Of a stretch of DNA of 45,209 nucleotides, positions 20,201-28,618 are shown piece by piece; within the stretch, counting starts at the first letter, position 1; each line of letters starts with the position of its first letter. A program made the position numbers and the translations under genes. Source of the stretch: Flavobacteriales bacterium (GTDB lineage: Bacteria; Bacteroidota; Bacteroidia; Flavobacteriales_D; Crocinitomicaceae); contig CANCQX010000007.1 in assembly GCA_947380375.1 (NCBI GenBank), positions 1 to 45,209 on the forward strand. The letters run 5' to 3'. The notes under the pieces are model-generated. The model saw nothing but the letters and a program-made list of their open reading frames with translations, did no database searches and was not told the origin of the DNA.

Positions 20201-20543
20201 CTATTCAGAAAATGGATGTTTCGACTCTATTGTAAAACCTATAACTTTTTCTCCTCAATTAATTTATTATGTTCCAAACACTTTTACACCAGACTTTGAC
20301 GAATACAATAACATTTTTAAACCCATCTTTTCATCAGGTTATAATAGCAAAAAATATTCTTTTATGATTTTTAATCGATGGGGGGAGATTATTTTTGAAA
20401 CAAATCTAATAGAAGATGGATGGAATGGAAATTACCAAGATCTTAAATCGCCAGATGGAGTATACACGTGGAAATTAACAATTACAAATTCATTTAATTC
20501 TCAAAAACATGAAGATATTGGACATGTGACATTAATAAGATGA
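17223..20543 (+). CDS. Large secreted SprB-repeat protein with type B T9SS sorting domain
   Basis: An 1106-residue surface or secreted protein. It starts with a signal peptide (MKVLTVLLIGFSIPLFTFSQ) and a cysteine-rich N-terminal domain (about 20-240). Around residues 440-850 there are five SprB-type repeats, each beginning with a cysteine segment such as SNIKCFGENTGS or KNILCNGENSGS, several containing GGTPNY and ending in a D-x-x-G/D-C strand. A PKD-like domain follows (about 925-1000, YRWDFGDGT). The final ~90 residues are the gliding-motility-associated C-terminal domain: VPNTFTPD, FMIFNRWGE, W-x-G-N-Y and the end GHVTLIR, used for export by the type IX system. SprB itself is a gliding adhesin; this shorter protein may be an adhesin or matrix component. 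Its stop is 12 bp from the convergent TIGR02117-type gene. Confidence 0.88.
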   Translation: MKVLTVLLIGFSIPLFTFSQNFNCTYQSSGPNPETPSPLIAVNLSSGPSASSTVQINIPSNGFGQCCGYGSNYNCLTLEVSIHPNSSGISFKVNGANGNTYIRLNDCNSTVYDAGHTFCPSGTGPYYFSFCRTGSTDYAITITSIASPVGPENIITADGCSKQLSVSGLEPNSVTWSSIAQNGYNSNYYNDYLSNVNGGQIGTSSILYEQNISTVSVTPKPNYPPKITFEVCGNPLINTTCPGTTLSKWCATSFVSIYPTLFAKAGPDIALCEGGNVTTFGAAVGGTAPYTYTWTNSLGRIIYSIVSQNDTVPITFSEIGEYSLSISDISGCPSASDIINVSSFVYVPTANAGIDITTCGASIPTIQINAKVSQTNSGLWSGGLGTFKTSRTDLNLVYIPSLDELNTGIAKLILTPTNTLGCPFIEDTVKISLTKFTSSISAIPSNITCNGLKNGSIDLTITLGSPNYAIKSILWSTKNTSEDLFNLGVNTYSVIVTDINDCKDSTSATISEPLILSAPITSLSNIKCFGENTGSLTIEANGGTPNYSYSIDNEAPQTTGIFSNLIAGTHIITTTDSKLCTINQLISISQPKAPLSLSIIKKNILCNGENSGSIDLTVLGGASGFTYIWTEMNGKFINSNEDFSLLKKGLYNVKIKDLNGCEIDASIQLIEPSKLEGFTNVISNYNGQDVSCFNSTDGKITVTPNGGTPNYSYLWTDISGNTISKNQTVNNVGTGTYKVNITDFNGCKFSKDIIVSQPSLLISETKILSNYSNKGVSCEGAFDGEIEANAIGGTPNYSFSWNTSPIQTSNRLTKLGVGNYIVTISDVNGCQTINYIELTANLLPKIELPLPINVCNGKNILIDSKNINAEECTWKFSDGKKILNCKPFLTSFENEGCVDLELVIKNRQGCTASITSKNFACILPNPVANFNADEYEISNLKNDVLFSNNSILANTYRWDFGDGTEDNSPSNVEHKFNINDDFNKKTYRVILYAYSENGCFDSIVKPITFSPQLIYYVPNTFTPDFDEYNNIFKPIFSSGYNSKKYSFMIFNRWGEIIFETNLIEDGWNGNYQDLKSPDGVYTWKLTITNSFNSQKHEDIGHVTLIR

Positions 20544-20555
20544 AATTGAAATCTT

Positions 20556-21224
20556 TCATCTATACTTATGAAATATTCCTGAATTCATTGATGTCCAATA
20601 ACATGCTGGTAGATTTGCTTTTATTAACCCCGTATTAATCCATGTATTACATGTGTTGAAAAGTCCGTAACTACCATTCGTTTCATAAAAAGAATCCGTA
20701 TCCCAATAACCTCTATTTTTAATACATAGATACTTACCATTTATGTTTTTTTTCATAGAATTTAATATGTAATTGCAAAGTGTTAAATACTGTTTGGAAG
20801 AAATAACAAGTTTTACATGTGTATATTTAAAATCTAACTCTTTTAAATAATTCGTGTGTAAAGCGGACTTCCCTAAATAAAAAAAGGCATAAAATATAGT
20901 AGATGCTTTTACATCTGACCATTCAGGAGTATTTAAAAAAAAGCCTTGATCACCCCAACCAATTGAAATAAAATTATTCGTTGAATCTTTCCCTCTAGTA
21001 TTGTTTGGAGAGATTATTTTAGTCCAATTAAAATATTTTGTTTGAACAGGAAAAACATAATCCGTATGAATATAATCTGATTTCATATAAATTGTAACTT
21101 CTCCTTGGGCTGGCTTCTCCCCTATTTGAATTGACATACATATCAAAGAAAGGGTTAAGTATAATAAAATAAATGCTAAAAGGAACTCAGCAGAATACAA
21201 AACAATTTTCAAAATATATTTCAT
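20556..21224 (-). CDS. TIGR02117/DUF2459-type membrane protein
   Basis: A 222-residue protein with one N-terminal membrane helix (about residues 8-33) and a domain facing the periplasm. The motifs fit the TIGR02117/DUF2459 family: SDYIHTDYVFPV near residue 49, SIGWGDQGFFLNTPEW near 87, DSFYETNGSYGLFNTCNTW near 178. The conserved C192 in NTCNTW, with conserved His and Asp/Glu residues, resembles a papain-like cysteine hydrolase, but no activity is established. Its start overlaps the WD40 gene's stop by 4 bp, so it is the last gene of a coupled operon that also holds comA-like and WD40 genes. Confidence 0.75.
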   Translation of the reverse strand: MKYILKIVLYSAEFLLAFILLYLTLSLICMSIQIGEKPAQGEVTIYMKSDYIHTDYVFPVQTKYFNWTKIISPNNTRGKDSTNNFISIGWGDQGFFLNTPEWSDVKASTIFYAFFYLGKSALHTNYLKELDFKYTHVKLVISSKQYLTLCNYILNSMKKNINGKYLCIKNRGYWDTDSFYETNGSYGLFNTCNTWINTGLIKANLPACYWTSMNSGIFHKYR

Positions 21225-22114
21225 TTGTTACTTTTTCCCCAGATAATTACTTTTTTATCATCTCCAACTGACGCAAAAGAATTCTCTGATATTTTAGAAA
21301 TATTATTTACCGAATGTTTATGACCTCCTGATTTTTGATCTAAACGCTGAACAACTTCTAAAGATTCTGTATTCCAGATTTTAATCGATTTATCCCTACT
21401 TGCGGTAATAAATTTTGTATTGTTTTCTATAAAACAGATATCATATAAAACGTAGTTATGAGCAGGAATACTTTTAATTAATTCTGAAGTTTGCCAATTC
21501 CAGATATTTAAATGAGCATCTTTTCCTCCTGTTAATAAGAGACTTGGATTTAGAGGGTAGAAATGCGAAATTGTCGCTCCTCCAACGTGGGTGTTCAAAG
21601 TTATTATTTCGTTGAATCCTACCGTTTCAAAAATTCGAGTTGTACCATCTTGGCAACTTACCACAAATAAATCTCCCTGTTCTGAAACATGAATATTTCT
21701 AATTTTACCGCAATCTAAGGGAAGATAAATTAAAAGTTCAAATGTTTTCGAATTCCAAATTGATAAATTACCATCAGCATCACCAATATAAAATTGAGAT
21801 TTATTTTTATTATACGAAATCGAGAAAACTGCTTTGATATGTTGCTTAAAATTTTTAATCTCCTTATTCAATTGGAGATCAAATATATGCACTGAACCAT
21901 TTGATAAACCAACAACAATTATTTTTTCATCAATAAAATCAATCGAATAAACTGATTGATCCATTTTAATTGCAAATTTATCTTGAATAGCTTCATCTAC
22001 TTTCCAACGAGTGACAAAATGATCAGCACTTCCTGTATAAATAAAATTTCCATCAAAACAACTTGTATAAATTGCTCCAGAATGACCCGAAATCTCTTTT
22101 ATTTTTTTATACAC
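21221..22114 (-). CDS. Seven-bladed WD40 repeat protein
   Basis: A 297-residue protein made almost wholly of seven WD40 repeats, one complete beta-propeller. Repeat ends are clear: VTRWKV, VHIFDL, LSIWNS, TRIFET, LNIWNW, IKIWNT and VIIWGK, most preceded by a GH-like turn and a D in the tight turn. There is no signal peptide, so it should be cytoplasmic and act as a protein-binding platform. The start codon is GTG at 22114; no ATG lies between the upstream in-frame stop and residue 52, and the first blade begins at once. It starts 4 bp after the comA-like stop and overlaps the TIGR02117-type gene by 4 bp. WD40 proteins this small and unfused are uncommon in bacteria. Confidence 0.88.
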   Translation of the reverse strand: MYKKIKEISGHSGAIYTSCFDGNFIYTGSADHFVTRWKVDEAIQDKFAIKMDQSVYSIDFIDEKIIVVGLSNGSVHIFDLQLNKEIKNFKQHIKAVFSISYNKNKSQFYIGDADGNLSIWNSKTFELLIYLPLDCGKIRNIHVSEQGDLFVVSCQDGTTRIFETVGFNEIITLNTHVGGATISHFYPLNPSLLLTGGKDAHLNIWNWQTSELIKSIPAHNYVLYDICFIENNTKFITASRDKSIKIWNTESLEVVQRLDQKSGGHKHSVNNISKISENSFASVGDDKKVIIWGKSNK

Positions 22115-22118
22115 TGAA

Positions 22119-22937
22119 TTAAGCTTCTTCCTCTTCTTCTATTTCGTCATTCACTTGTTTCAAACGATCAGAATAATCAGAAGGTAAAAATTCAAAAAAT
22201 GTATCTCCTCTTAGACCTAAACGAAGACATTCCAAAGGAATCATTTCATTTGGACCAATATTTCCAAGGTTAACATTTGCACCAAACAGCTTAATAAACC
22301 AAACTTGTTGATTTTTTTGAGGTGCTTCCCAAAGAATATCTCCTGGGTCAACTTTTGAAATTATTTTATTGATTAAATAGGTATGAGCAGTTCCATTTGG
22401 TCTAAAAACACCAACGTTTCCAGCTTCACGACCTTCAGCAATGACCTTCCATGAACCAGCTTCTAGTTCGGTACTCATCATCTTCACCCATTTACTCGGT
22501 GAAACAATAATTCCAGAATCTTTAGAACCAACCTCAGACATTATGGTTCTTTCTTTAGAAAATCGATGAATCAATTCACATTTTTCAGAATGATTCATAA
22601 TTATAGAACCATCAGAAATTTCAGCTAATTCAAGATTGTATTTATCAAGTAAACGTAGATAATCATCTACAAGTCCTCGAGCATAAAAAGCTTCAAATAA
22701 AGTACCACCGAAATAAGGCTTTATACCAGCCTCTTTATATAGATCAATTTTTTTCTGTAAATCATTTGTAACGAAAGCTGTACCAAATCCAAACTTTGCA
22801 ACATCTGTTAAATGACCAGATGCAGATATAAAATCTTCAGTCTCTCTAAAACTAAGACCTTTATCCATCATCATTGTCAGCCCTTTTTGACGAGGCTTAT
22901 TTGTTCTTTCTGGTATATAAGGTAATTCGAAATTCAT
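22119..22937 (-). CDS. Phosphosulfolactate synthase (ComA family)
   Basis: A 272-residue (beta/alpha)8 protein of the ComA family, which joins sulfite to phosphoenolpyruvate to give (R)-2-phospho-3-sulfolactate. Typical segments are KFGFGTAFV, YFGGTLFEAF, LELAEISDGSI, SEVGSKDSG and LRLGLRGDTF. In methanogens the reaction opens coenzyme M synthesis; in some Bacillus it leads to sulfolactate. Bacteroidota have neither full pathway as a rule but many make sulfonolipids, so a sulfonate product is a reasonable guess only. ComB and ComC partners are not in the window. The C terminus ends in an acidic run (NDEIEEEEEA). It is the head of a coupled run with the WD40 and TIGR02117-type genes. Confidence 0.87.
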   Translation of the reverse strand: MNFELPYIPERTNKPRQKGLTMMMDKGLSFRETEDFISASGHLTDVAKFGFGTAFVTNDLQKKIDLYKEAGIKPYFGGTLFEAFYARGLVDDYLRLLDKYNLELAEISDGSIIMNHSEKCELIHRFSKERTIMSEVGSKDSGIIVSPSKWVKMMSTELEAGSWKVIAEGREAGNVGVFRPNGTAHTYLINKIISKVDPGDILWEAPQKNQQVWFIKLFGANVNLGNIGPNEMIPLECLRLGLRGDTFFEFLPSDYSDRLKQVNDEIEEEEEA

Positions 22938-22957
22938 TTCTTTTATATTTCTGAAGG

Positions 22958-22965
22958 CAAAGATA
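22958..22965 (-). promoter_or_regulatory. -7 box upstream of the comA-like gene
   Basis: TATCTTTG on the minus strand lies 20 bp before the start codon, in the 78-bp gap after the TPR gene. It suggests the comA-like operon has its own promoter. No TTG is found at the proper distance. Confidence 0.5.
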
Positions 22966-23015
22966 ATAATATTAAAACTATTATTCTATCATTTTAGTCA
23001 AATAGAAAAAAAGCT

Positions 23016-24422
23016 TTAATCTTCAGCCAATTCATTAAACTGAGATATCTTCAAGAATTCAGGATATAATTCAAATAATTCCTTAGCATTTTCCTTGTTA
23101 TTATTAGTACAATCAGCAAATAGACTTAAAGATTCTTTTTTCAAACCTAATTTCCAAAGAATATTGACTTTCAATAACGGAGCAATTTCATTTTCTGAAT
23201 TAGAAATTATAAAATCGGAAATATATTTATTAGCTTCTTTCAAAGAATGTTTAATTAATAAGTTTACATAACTAGTTAAGCATTCCTCATCTGTAGAATC
23301 AATCCCTAATGCCATTAGATAATATTCTTTAGCTAAATCAATTTCATCTAATTTCTCGTGCGCTCCTGCTAACACAGAATAAATACCAGCATTTTCAGGA
23401 TCTAATTCAACCGCTTTATTAATTAAAACTATTCCTTCTCTTGTTCTACCTTCTAAATCCTCAACAATACCTAGACCTAACCAAGCATCAGGAAGTAAAG
23501 GAGCTAATTCTAAACTTTGTTTGTAAAATTCTTTTGCTAAAGCTAATTCACCTAATTGTTCGTGTGCCTCTCCGATATAACATAAAGCAACAGGATCTTC
23601 GCCATCCAACTCCATACATTTATTAAAATTATCTATTGACAATTGATATTTGTCTGTAGATAAATAAGCATTACCTAGATTAAAATATACTGGGCCAAAA
23701 TCTTCATTAATTAAAACACAATAATCATAAGCCCAAATCGCTTTATCAAAGTCCTCGGATTTAGAAAAAGCATTACCTAAATTGTACCAAGCAGTGAAAG
23801 AATATGGATTTTCATCAATAAAATCGGAGTAACATTTAATAGCCTTTTCATAATCTCCTAATTGATCATAACAAAAAGCAAGTTCATAAATTGCACCTTC
23901 ATTCTTCGGATTGTATATAATTGCATCTTTCAAAACAACTAAGGCTCCTTTATAATCATTTAAATTTTCATATTCCATTGCTAAATCTAGAAATATTTCA
24001 TCTCTATCTTCAGGTTCTGATAATAATAATGATTCTTTAAAATATTTAATAGCACTTTTAGAATCTCTTAATTGACTAAAAATTGAAGCTTTTGTTAATA
24101 ATATTTCACAATTAGGTTGTTCCATTTTCTCAATTTGAGAAATAACATTCAATGCTTCTTTCAATTGTCCCATAGCTGACATAGCTTGAGCAAGTCGTAA
24201 TGAAAAAACAATATTAAAAGAAAATTGAGATATAGCATGCTCAGCACAAAGCTTCGCTTTATTATACTGACTAGCAATCAAATAACTATCAATTATCCCT
24301 TCTAATCTATCACTATCTAGGAAACCAATTTCACCACCTTTTAAAAAAGAATCAAAACGCTCTATATCCTCATTTAGATTCCCTTCAAAGTATCCATCTT
24401 CTTCTTCTTCATCGTCAAACAT
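23016..24422 (-). CDS. Tetratricopeptide repeat protein
   Basis: A 468-residue protein composed mostly of TPR helices (about residues 40-440, ten or more units). The central units are canonical, for example AWYNLGNAFSKSEDFDKAIWAYDYCV and PVYFNLGNAYLSTDKYQLSIDNF read as 34-residue blocks. The N terminus is very acidic (MFDDEEEEDGYFEGN) and there is no signal peptide, so it is probably cytoplasmic and serves in protein-protein contacts. TPR proteins of this layout are widespread in Flavobacteriia without known role. It lies between the typA terminator and the comA-like gene and may be part of the same transcript as the latter. Confidence 0.88.
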   Translation of the reverse strand: MFDDEEEEDGYFEGNLNEDIERFDSFLKGGEIGFLDSDRLEGIIDSYLIASQYNKAKLCAEHAISQFSFNIVFSLRLAQAMSAMGQLKEALNVISQIEKMEQPNCEILLTKASIFSQLRDSKSAIKYFKESLLLSEPEDRDEIFLDLAMEYENLNDYKGALVVLKDAIIYNPKNEGAIYELAFCYDQLGDYEKAIKCYSDFIDENPYSFTAWYNLGNAFSKSEDFDKAIWAYDYCVLINEDFGPVYFNLGNAYLSTDKYQLSIDNFNKCMELDGEDPVALCYIGEAHEQLGELALAKEFYKQSLELAPLLPDAWLGLGIVEDLEGRTREGIVLINKAVELDPENAGIYSVLAGAHEKLDEIDLAKEYYLMALGIDSTDEECLTSYVNLLIKHSLKEANKYISDFIISNSENEIAPLLKVNILWKLGLKKESLSLFADCTNNNKENAKELFELYPEFLKISQFNELAED

Positions 24423-24503
24423 AATCTTGTATATTGATATCTAAAGTTACAAAAAAAATAAGTAATATAATATGACTATTATTACAATTAAAAATAGAAT
24501 CCA

Positions 24504-24549
24504 CAAAAAATCCCCTAGCTATCTATTAATATATAGAAACTAGGGGATT
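24504..24549 (-). terminator. Terminator after typA
   Basis: A 10-bp perfect stem (AATCCCCTAG / CTAGGGGATT at 24509-24518 and 24540-24549) encloses an A+T-rich loop that can itself pair weakly. On the minus strand six T follow the stem. It lies 17 bp after the typA stop. Confidence 0.82.
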
Positions 24550-24565
24550 AAGATTTAAAATAAAA

Positions 24566-26362
24566 TTATTTACCAGATCTTTTTCTATCTGATTCTTTCA
24601 AGAAAATTTTACGAATTCGTAAGCTTTCTGGCGTTACTTCAACGTATTCATCACCTTGGATATATTCTAAACATTCTTCTAAACTGAATTTGATAGGTGG
24701 AATTAATTTCACTTTATCATCAGCTCCTGAAGAACGCATATTTGACATTTTTTTCGTTTTTGTAACGTTTACAACCATATCACCAGCTCTTGAATTTTCT
24801 CCAATTACTTGACCTTCGTAGATGCTTTCATTTGGCGCTACAAAAAATCTACCTCTCTCTTGTAAGTTATTGATTGAGAAAGGAATAGAAGTTCCTTGTT
24901 CCATTGATATTAAAGAACCATTTTGACGTCCTGGAATATCACCTTTGTAAGGTTGGTATTCTAAGAAACGGTGACTCATAATTGCTTCTCCAGCAGTTTG
25001 TGTCAATAAATAGTTTCTTAAACCAATAATACCTCTTGATGGAATCTGGAATTGAATAGTCATACGAGTTCCTTTTGGCTCCATGTTTGTCATGTCTCCT
25101 CTTCTCATAGAAACTGCTTCAATAGCAGTACCACTGAATTCTTCCGGTAAATCGATAGTTAATTCTTCGATTGGCTCACATTTTTTACCATCGATTTCTC
25201 TGATGATAACTTGTGGCTGACCAACTTGTAATTCATATCCTTCACGACGCATTGTTTCTATCAAAACTGATAAATGCAATACACCACGACCAGCAACTAA
25301 CCATTTATCTGCTTTGTCAGTAGAAGAAACTCTCATTGCTAAGTTTTTCTCTAATTCTTTCGTTAAACGATCTTGGATGTGACGAGAAGTAACTTTTTTA
25401 CCTTCTTTACCGAAGAAAGGAGAATCATTGATAGAAAACAACATATTCATTGTTGGCTCATCAATAGTAATTGAATCTAAAGGCTCAGGATTTTCTGCGT
25501 CACAGATAACATCACCAATTTCAAATCCTTCAATACCTGTTAATGCACAAATATCTCCAGCTTGAACTTCAGTTACTTTAATTTTTTCGATACCTTCAAA
25601 AACAAACATCTCTTTGATTTTATGTTTTTCTTGAGTACCATCTCTTTTACCTAAAATGATATTTTGACCTTCTTTCAAAGTACCTCTATGTAAACGTCCA
25701 ATAGCAATTCTACCAACGAATGTAGAGAAATCCAAAGATGTAATCAACATTTGAGTATTTCCTTCTTCAATTACTTTTGGTGGAAAATATTCTAAAATAC
25801 GATCTAATAATGGAGCAATAGTTGTAGTTGGTTGTTTCCAATCTTCTGACATCCAACCATTTTTAGCTGAGCCATAAATAGTAGCAAAATCTAATTGATT
25901 ATCATTTGCATCTAACTCAAACATTAAATCGAAAACTTTTTCATGAACTTCTTCAGGAGTACAATTTTCTTTATCTACTTTATTGATAACCAATAATGGT
26001 TTCAATCCTAATGCTAACGCTTTTCCTAATACAAAACGTGTTTGAGGCATTGGACCTTCAAAAGCATCCACTAACAAACAAACACCATCAGCCATATTCA
26101 ATACACGCTCAACCTCACCACCGAAATCGGCGTGACCTGGAGTATCAATAATATTGATTTTTGTTCCTTTGTATAAAACTGATACGTTTTTAGACACGAT
26201 AGTGATTCCTCTTTCACGCTCTAAATCGTTATTATCCATGAATAATTCTCCTTTCGGTTTTTCATGTTTTTTTGCGTCAGTTCCTGACTCGATCATTCTA
26301 TCAACTAATGTTGTTTTTCCGTGATCGACATGGGCAATAATTGCAATGTTTCTAATTTCCAT
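24566..26362 (-). CDS. typA: Translational GTPase TypA/BipA
   Basis: A 598-residue ribosome-binding GTPase involved in large-subunit assembly and in growth in the cold or under stress. The G motifs are clear: AHVDHGKTTLVDRM (G1), RERGITI (switch I region), DTPGHADFGGEV (G3) and NKVDKE (G4). The EF-Tu-like domain 2, the EF-G-like domains III and V (GRGVLHLSVLIETMRREG) and the BipA-specific C-terminal domain (about residue 480 onward) all follow, and the length is standard. It starts 19 bp after the stop of the upstream DEAD-box helicase gene, so the two are probably co-transcribed, consistent with a shared role in ribosome assembly at low temperature. Confidence 0.97.
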   Translation of the reverse strand: MEIRNIAIIAHVDHGKTTLVDRMIESGTDAKKHEKPKGELFMDNNDLERERGITIVSKNVSVLYKGTKINIIDTPGHADFGGEVERVLNMADGVCLLVDAFEGPMPQTRFVLGKALALGLKPLLVINKVDKENCTPEEVHEKVFDLMFELDANDNQLDFATIYGSAKNGWMSEDWKQPTTTIAPLLDRILEYFPPKVIEEGNTQMLITSLDFSTFVGRIAIGRLHRGTLKEGQNIILGKRDGTQEKHKIKEMFVFEGIEKIKVTEVQAGDICALTGIEGFEIGDVICDAENPEPLDSITIDEPTMNMLFSINDSPFFGKEGKKVTSRHIQDRLTKELEKNLAMRVSSTDKADKWLVAGRGVLHLSVLIETMRREGYELQVGQPQVIIREIDGKKCEPIEELTIDLPEEFSGTAIEAVSMRRGDMTNMEPKGTRMTIQFQIPSRGIIGLRNYLLTQTAGEAIMSHRFLEYQPYKGDIPGRQNGSLISMEQGTSIPFSINNLQERGRFFVAPNESIYEGQVIGENSRAGDMVVNVTKTKKMSNMRSSGADDKVKLIPPIKFSLEECLEYIQGDEYVEVTPESLRIRKIFLKESDRKRSGK

Positions 26363-26381
26363 CTTCTATATATACTATAAC

Positions 26382-28406
26382 TTAAAAACTACTTTTCCCT
26401 TTGTTAAATGGTTTTCCAAAACCACCTCTGTTTCCGCTTCTTTCAGATCTATCGCTTCCACTACCGAAACTGCTGCTTCTTTCACTTCCACTTCTTTCTG
26501 GTCTTTCTGATCTGAAACCACCGTCACGAGTTGAACCAGCGTTTCCGCCGTCTCTTCCTCTTCCACCACCGAAGCTAGCGCTTCCATGACTATCACGACT
26601 TCTTGGTCCATCATCTCTTCGTTGACCGCCACCGAAGCCACCTTCACGACGTTGGCCTCCGGCAAAACCACCTTCTCTTCTTTGTCCGCCAAATCCTCCT
26701 TCACGACGTTGACCGCCGCCAGAACCTCCTTGACCTCTTCCACCACCAGATTTCTCTTTTGTGATTTCGATGTTTACAGTTGTTCCTTCGTATTCAGAAC
26801 CATTTACTTTTCGTAAAATATTATCTGTTTCTGATTGATCAGCTTCGAAGAAAGAAAATGCAGGCATGATATCAATTCGTCCGATACTATCTGATTTTAA
26901 ACCAGTATTATCACAAATCAATCTCAATAAACCACCAGGATTTAAACCATCACGGTTACCAACACTTACAAAGAAACGTTGTTTTCCAGATTCAGCTCCA
27001 CTTTCATTTCTGTCTCTACGACGAGGTCTATCGAAATTATCAGCTCCATCACGATCTCTTCCTCTATCGCGATCTCTATCTTCTTTCGCATTTAAATCAC
27101 CAGCATTACTGTAGTAATTAATAAAACGATTGAATTCAGCAGAAACGAATTTTTTAACTACTTCTTCTTTAGAAAGTTCTTCAAATTCAGCCATAATTTG
27201 AGGCATGAATTTTTCAATTTCTTTCTCTTTAACTTCAGTTTCAATTACACCTTGAATCAATTTCGTCAATTGAATAGCACAAATATCTTCCGGCTTAGGA
27301 AGAACACCTGCTTCAAATGTTACACGAATTTGTTTTTCAATTGTTTTGATTTTATAGTTTTCACGAGTATTTATCAATACAATAGATTGACCTTTTTTAC
27401 CTGCACGAGCTGTACGACCTGAACGGTGCGTGTAATTCTCAATATCATCAGGTAAATTATAGTTTAATACATGTGTAATATTATCGATATCTAATCCACG
27501 AGCTGCAACATCTGTTGCTACCAAGATTTGAATGTCTTTTTTACGGAAACGATCCATTACTCTATCACGCTGAACTTGAGACAAGTCACCATGTAATGGC
27601 TCTGCACTATACCCTTCTTTTCCTAATTTATCAGCAACCGCTGCAGTTTCCATACGAGTACGACAGAAAATTAATCCGTAAATATCTGGATTAAAATCAA
27701 TTACTCTTTTTAAAGCTGCATAACGATCTCTTTCTTTTACAGAATAATAGATGTGCTCTATGTTTTCATTACTTTGGTTTTTGTGACCTATAGACACTTC
27801 CAAAGGTGAAACCATATATGTATTAGCAATACGCGCTACTTCTTTTGGCATTGTTGCTGAGAACAACCAAACATTACGTTGTTTTGGAGTAGATTCAAGT
27901 ATCAAATCGATATCTTCTTTGAACCCCATGTTCAACATTTCGTCTGCTTCATCAAGCACCACATACTTCACTTCTTCTAAAGAAAGTGATCTACGTTTAA
28001 TCAAATCCACCAAACGACCTGGTGTGGCAACAACAATTGAAACTCCTTTATTAATTTGAGTTATTTGTCTACGGATATCCGCTCCACCATATACAGCTAC
28101 CACGTTTACGTCGAGGTATTTTGAATATGTTTCTAAATCTTTTGTGATTTGTAAACACAACTCACGAGTAGGACAAACAACTAATCCCTGAGGGAATCTT
28201 GTTCTTTCACCTACTTTATTCACTAATGGTAAACCGAACGCTGCGGTTTTACCTGTTCCTGTTTGGGCCAAACCAACAAGATCACTATCACTACCTAATA
28301 GGTGTGGAATAGCTTCAAGTTGGATCGGAGTAGGTACTTCAAACCCCATTTCTGTTAACGACTTCAGTACCTCACTCTTCAACCCTAGTTCCTTAAATGT
28401 CATCAT
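26382..28406 (-). CDS. DEAD-box RNA helicase with RNA-binding domain and RGG-rich tail
   Basis: A 674-residue ATP-dependent RNA helicase of the DeaD/CsdA type. The core (about 1-370) has the Q motif, AQTGTGKTAAF, VLDEADEM, SAT and HRSGRTARAG. A DbpA-like RNA-binding domain lies at about 473-547 (RFFVSVGNRDGLNPGGLLRL). The last ~125 residues are disordered and built from GGQRREGGF units, then RS/GS-rich sequence, a typical RNA-binding RGG tail. Such enzymes unwind structured RNA during ribosome assembly and cold growth. Two ATG codons are adjacent at the start; either may be used. The repetitive tail creates long false reading frames on other frames. A -7 box lies 20 bp upstream. Confidence 0.95.
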   Translation of the reverse strand: MMTFKELGLKSEVLKSLTEMGFEVPTPIQLEAIPHLLGSDSDLVGLAQTGTGKTAAFGLPLVNKVGERTRFPQGLVVCPTRELCLQITKDLETYSKYLDVNVVAVYGGADIRRQITQINKGVSIVVATPGRLVDLIKRRSLSLEEVKYVVLDEADEMLNMGFKEDIDLILESTPKQRNVWLFSATMPKEVARIANTYMVSPLEVSIGHKNQSNENIEHIYYSVKERDRYAALKRVIDFNPDIYGLIFCRTRMETAAVADKLGKEGYSAEPLHGDLSQVQRDRVMDRFRKKDIQILVATDVAARGLDIDNITHVLNYNLPDDIENYTHRSGRTARAGKKGQSIVLINTRENYKIKTIEKQIRVTFEAGVLPKPEDICAIQLTKLIQGVIETEVKEKEIEKFMPQIMAEFEELSKEEVVKKFVSAEFNRFINYYSNAGDLNAKEDRDRDRGRDRDGADNFDRPRRRDRNESGAESGKQRFFVSVGNRDGLNPGGLLRLICDNTGLKSDSIGRIDIMPAFSFFEADQSETDNILRKVNGSEYEGTTVNIEITKEKSGGGRGQGGSGGGQRREGGFGGQRREGGFAGGQRREGGFGGGQRRDDGPRSRDSHGSASFGGGRGRDGGNAGSTRDGGFRSERPERSGSERSSSFGSGSDRSERSGNRGGFGKPFNKGKSSF

Positions 28407-28426
28407 TTAATGTTAAAAATTGGGTG

Positions 28427-28434
28427 CAAAGATA
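28427..28434 (-). promoter_or_regulatory. -7 box upstream of the helicase-typA operon
   Basis: TATCTTTG on the minus strand lies 20 bp before the first ATG. The -33 TTG is not evident. The leader would be short. Confidence 0.5.
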
Positions 28435-28580
28435 CAGATAAAAAGAGGAATTAAAAAAAAAGAGTTGCTTTTTTATGTTAATATTCTGATAAAGTGATGA
28501 TTTAGTAACAATTTAACAACATTAAAGAGAGAATAGAGCTATTTAACTAGATTTAATTCTAGATGAGGTTAAAAACATAA

Positions 28581-28614
28581 TTGATGAGAATAAAAACATA
28601 TTTAACTATTTTTG
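28581..28614 (+). promoter_or_regulatory. Promoter of bshC, predicted to give a leaderless mRNA
   Basis: TTG at 28581-28583, a 23-bp spacer and TATTTTTG at 28607-28614 match the Bacteroidota consensus, the spacer being at the long end. The ATG begins at 28619, 5 bp after the -7 box, about where transcription should start. Confidence 0.6.
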
Positions 28615-28618
28615 CTTT

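Noticed and set aside
26375-26746. 123-codon minus-strand frame and long plus-strand frames over the helicase tail
   Set aside because: They are frame shadows of the glycine/arginine repeats; their composition (V/A/E-rich or L/P/S-rich) follows from the repeat DNA and matches no known protein.
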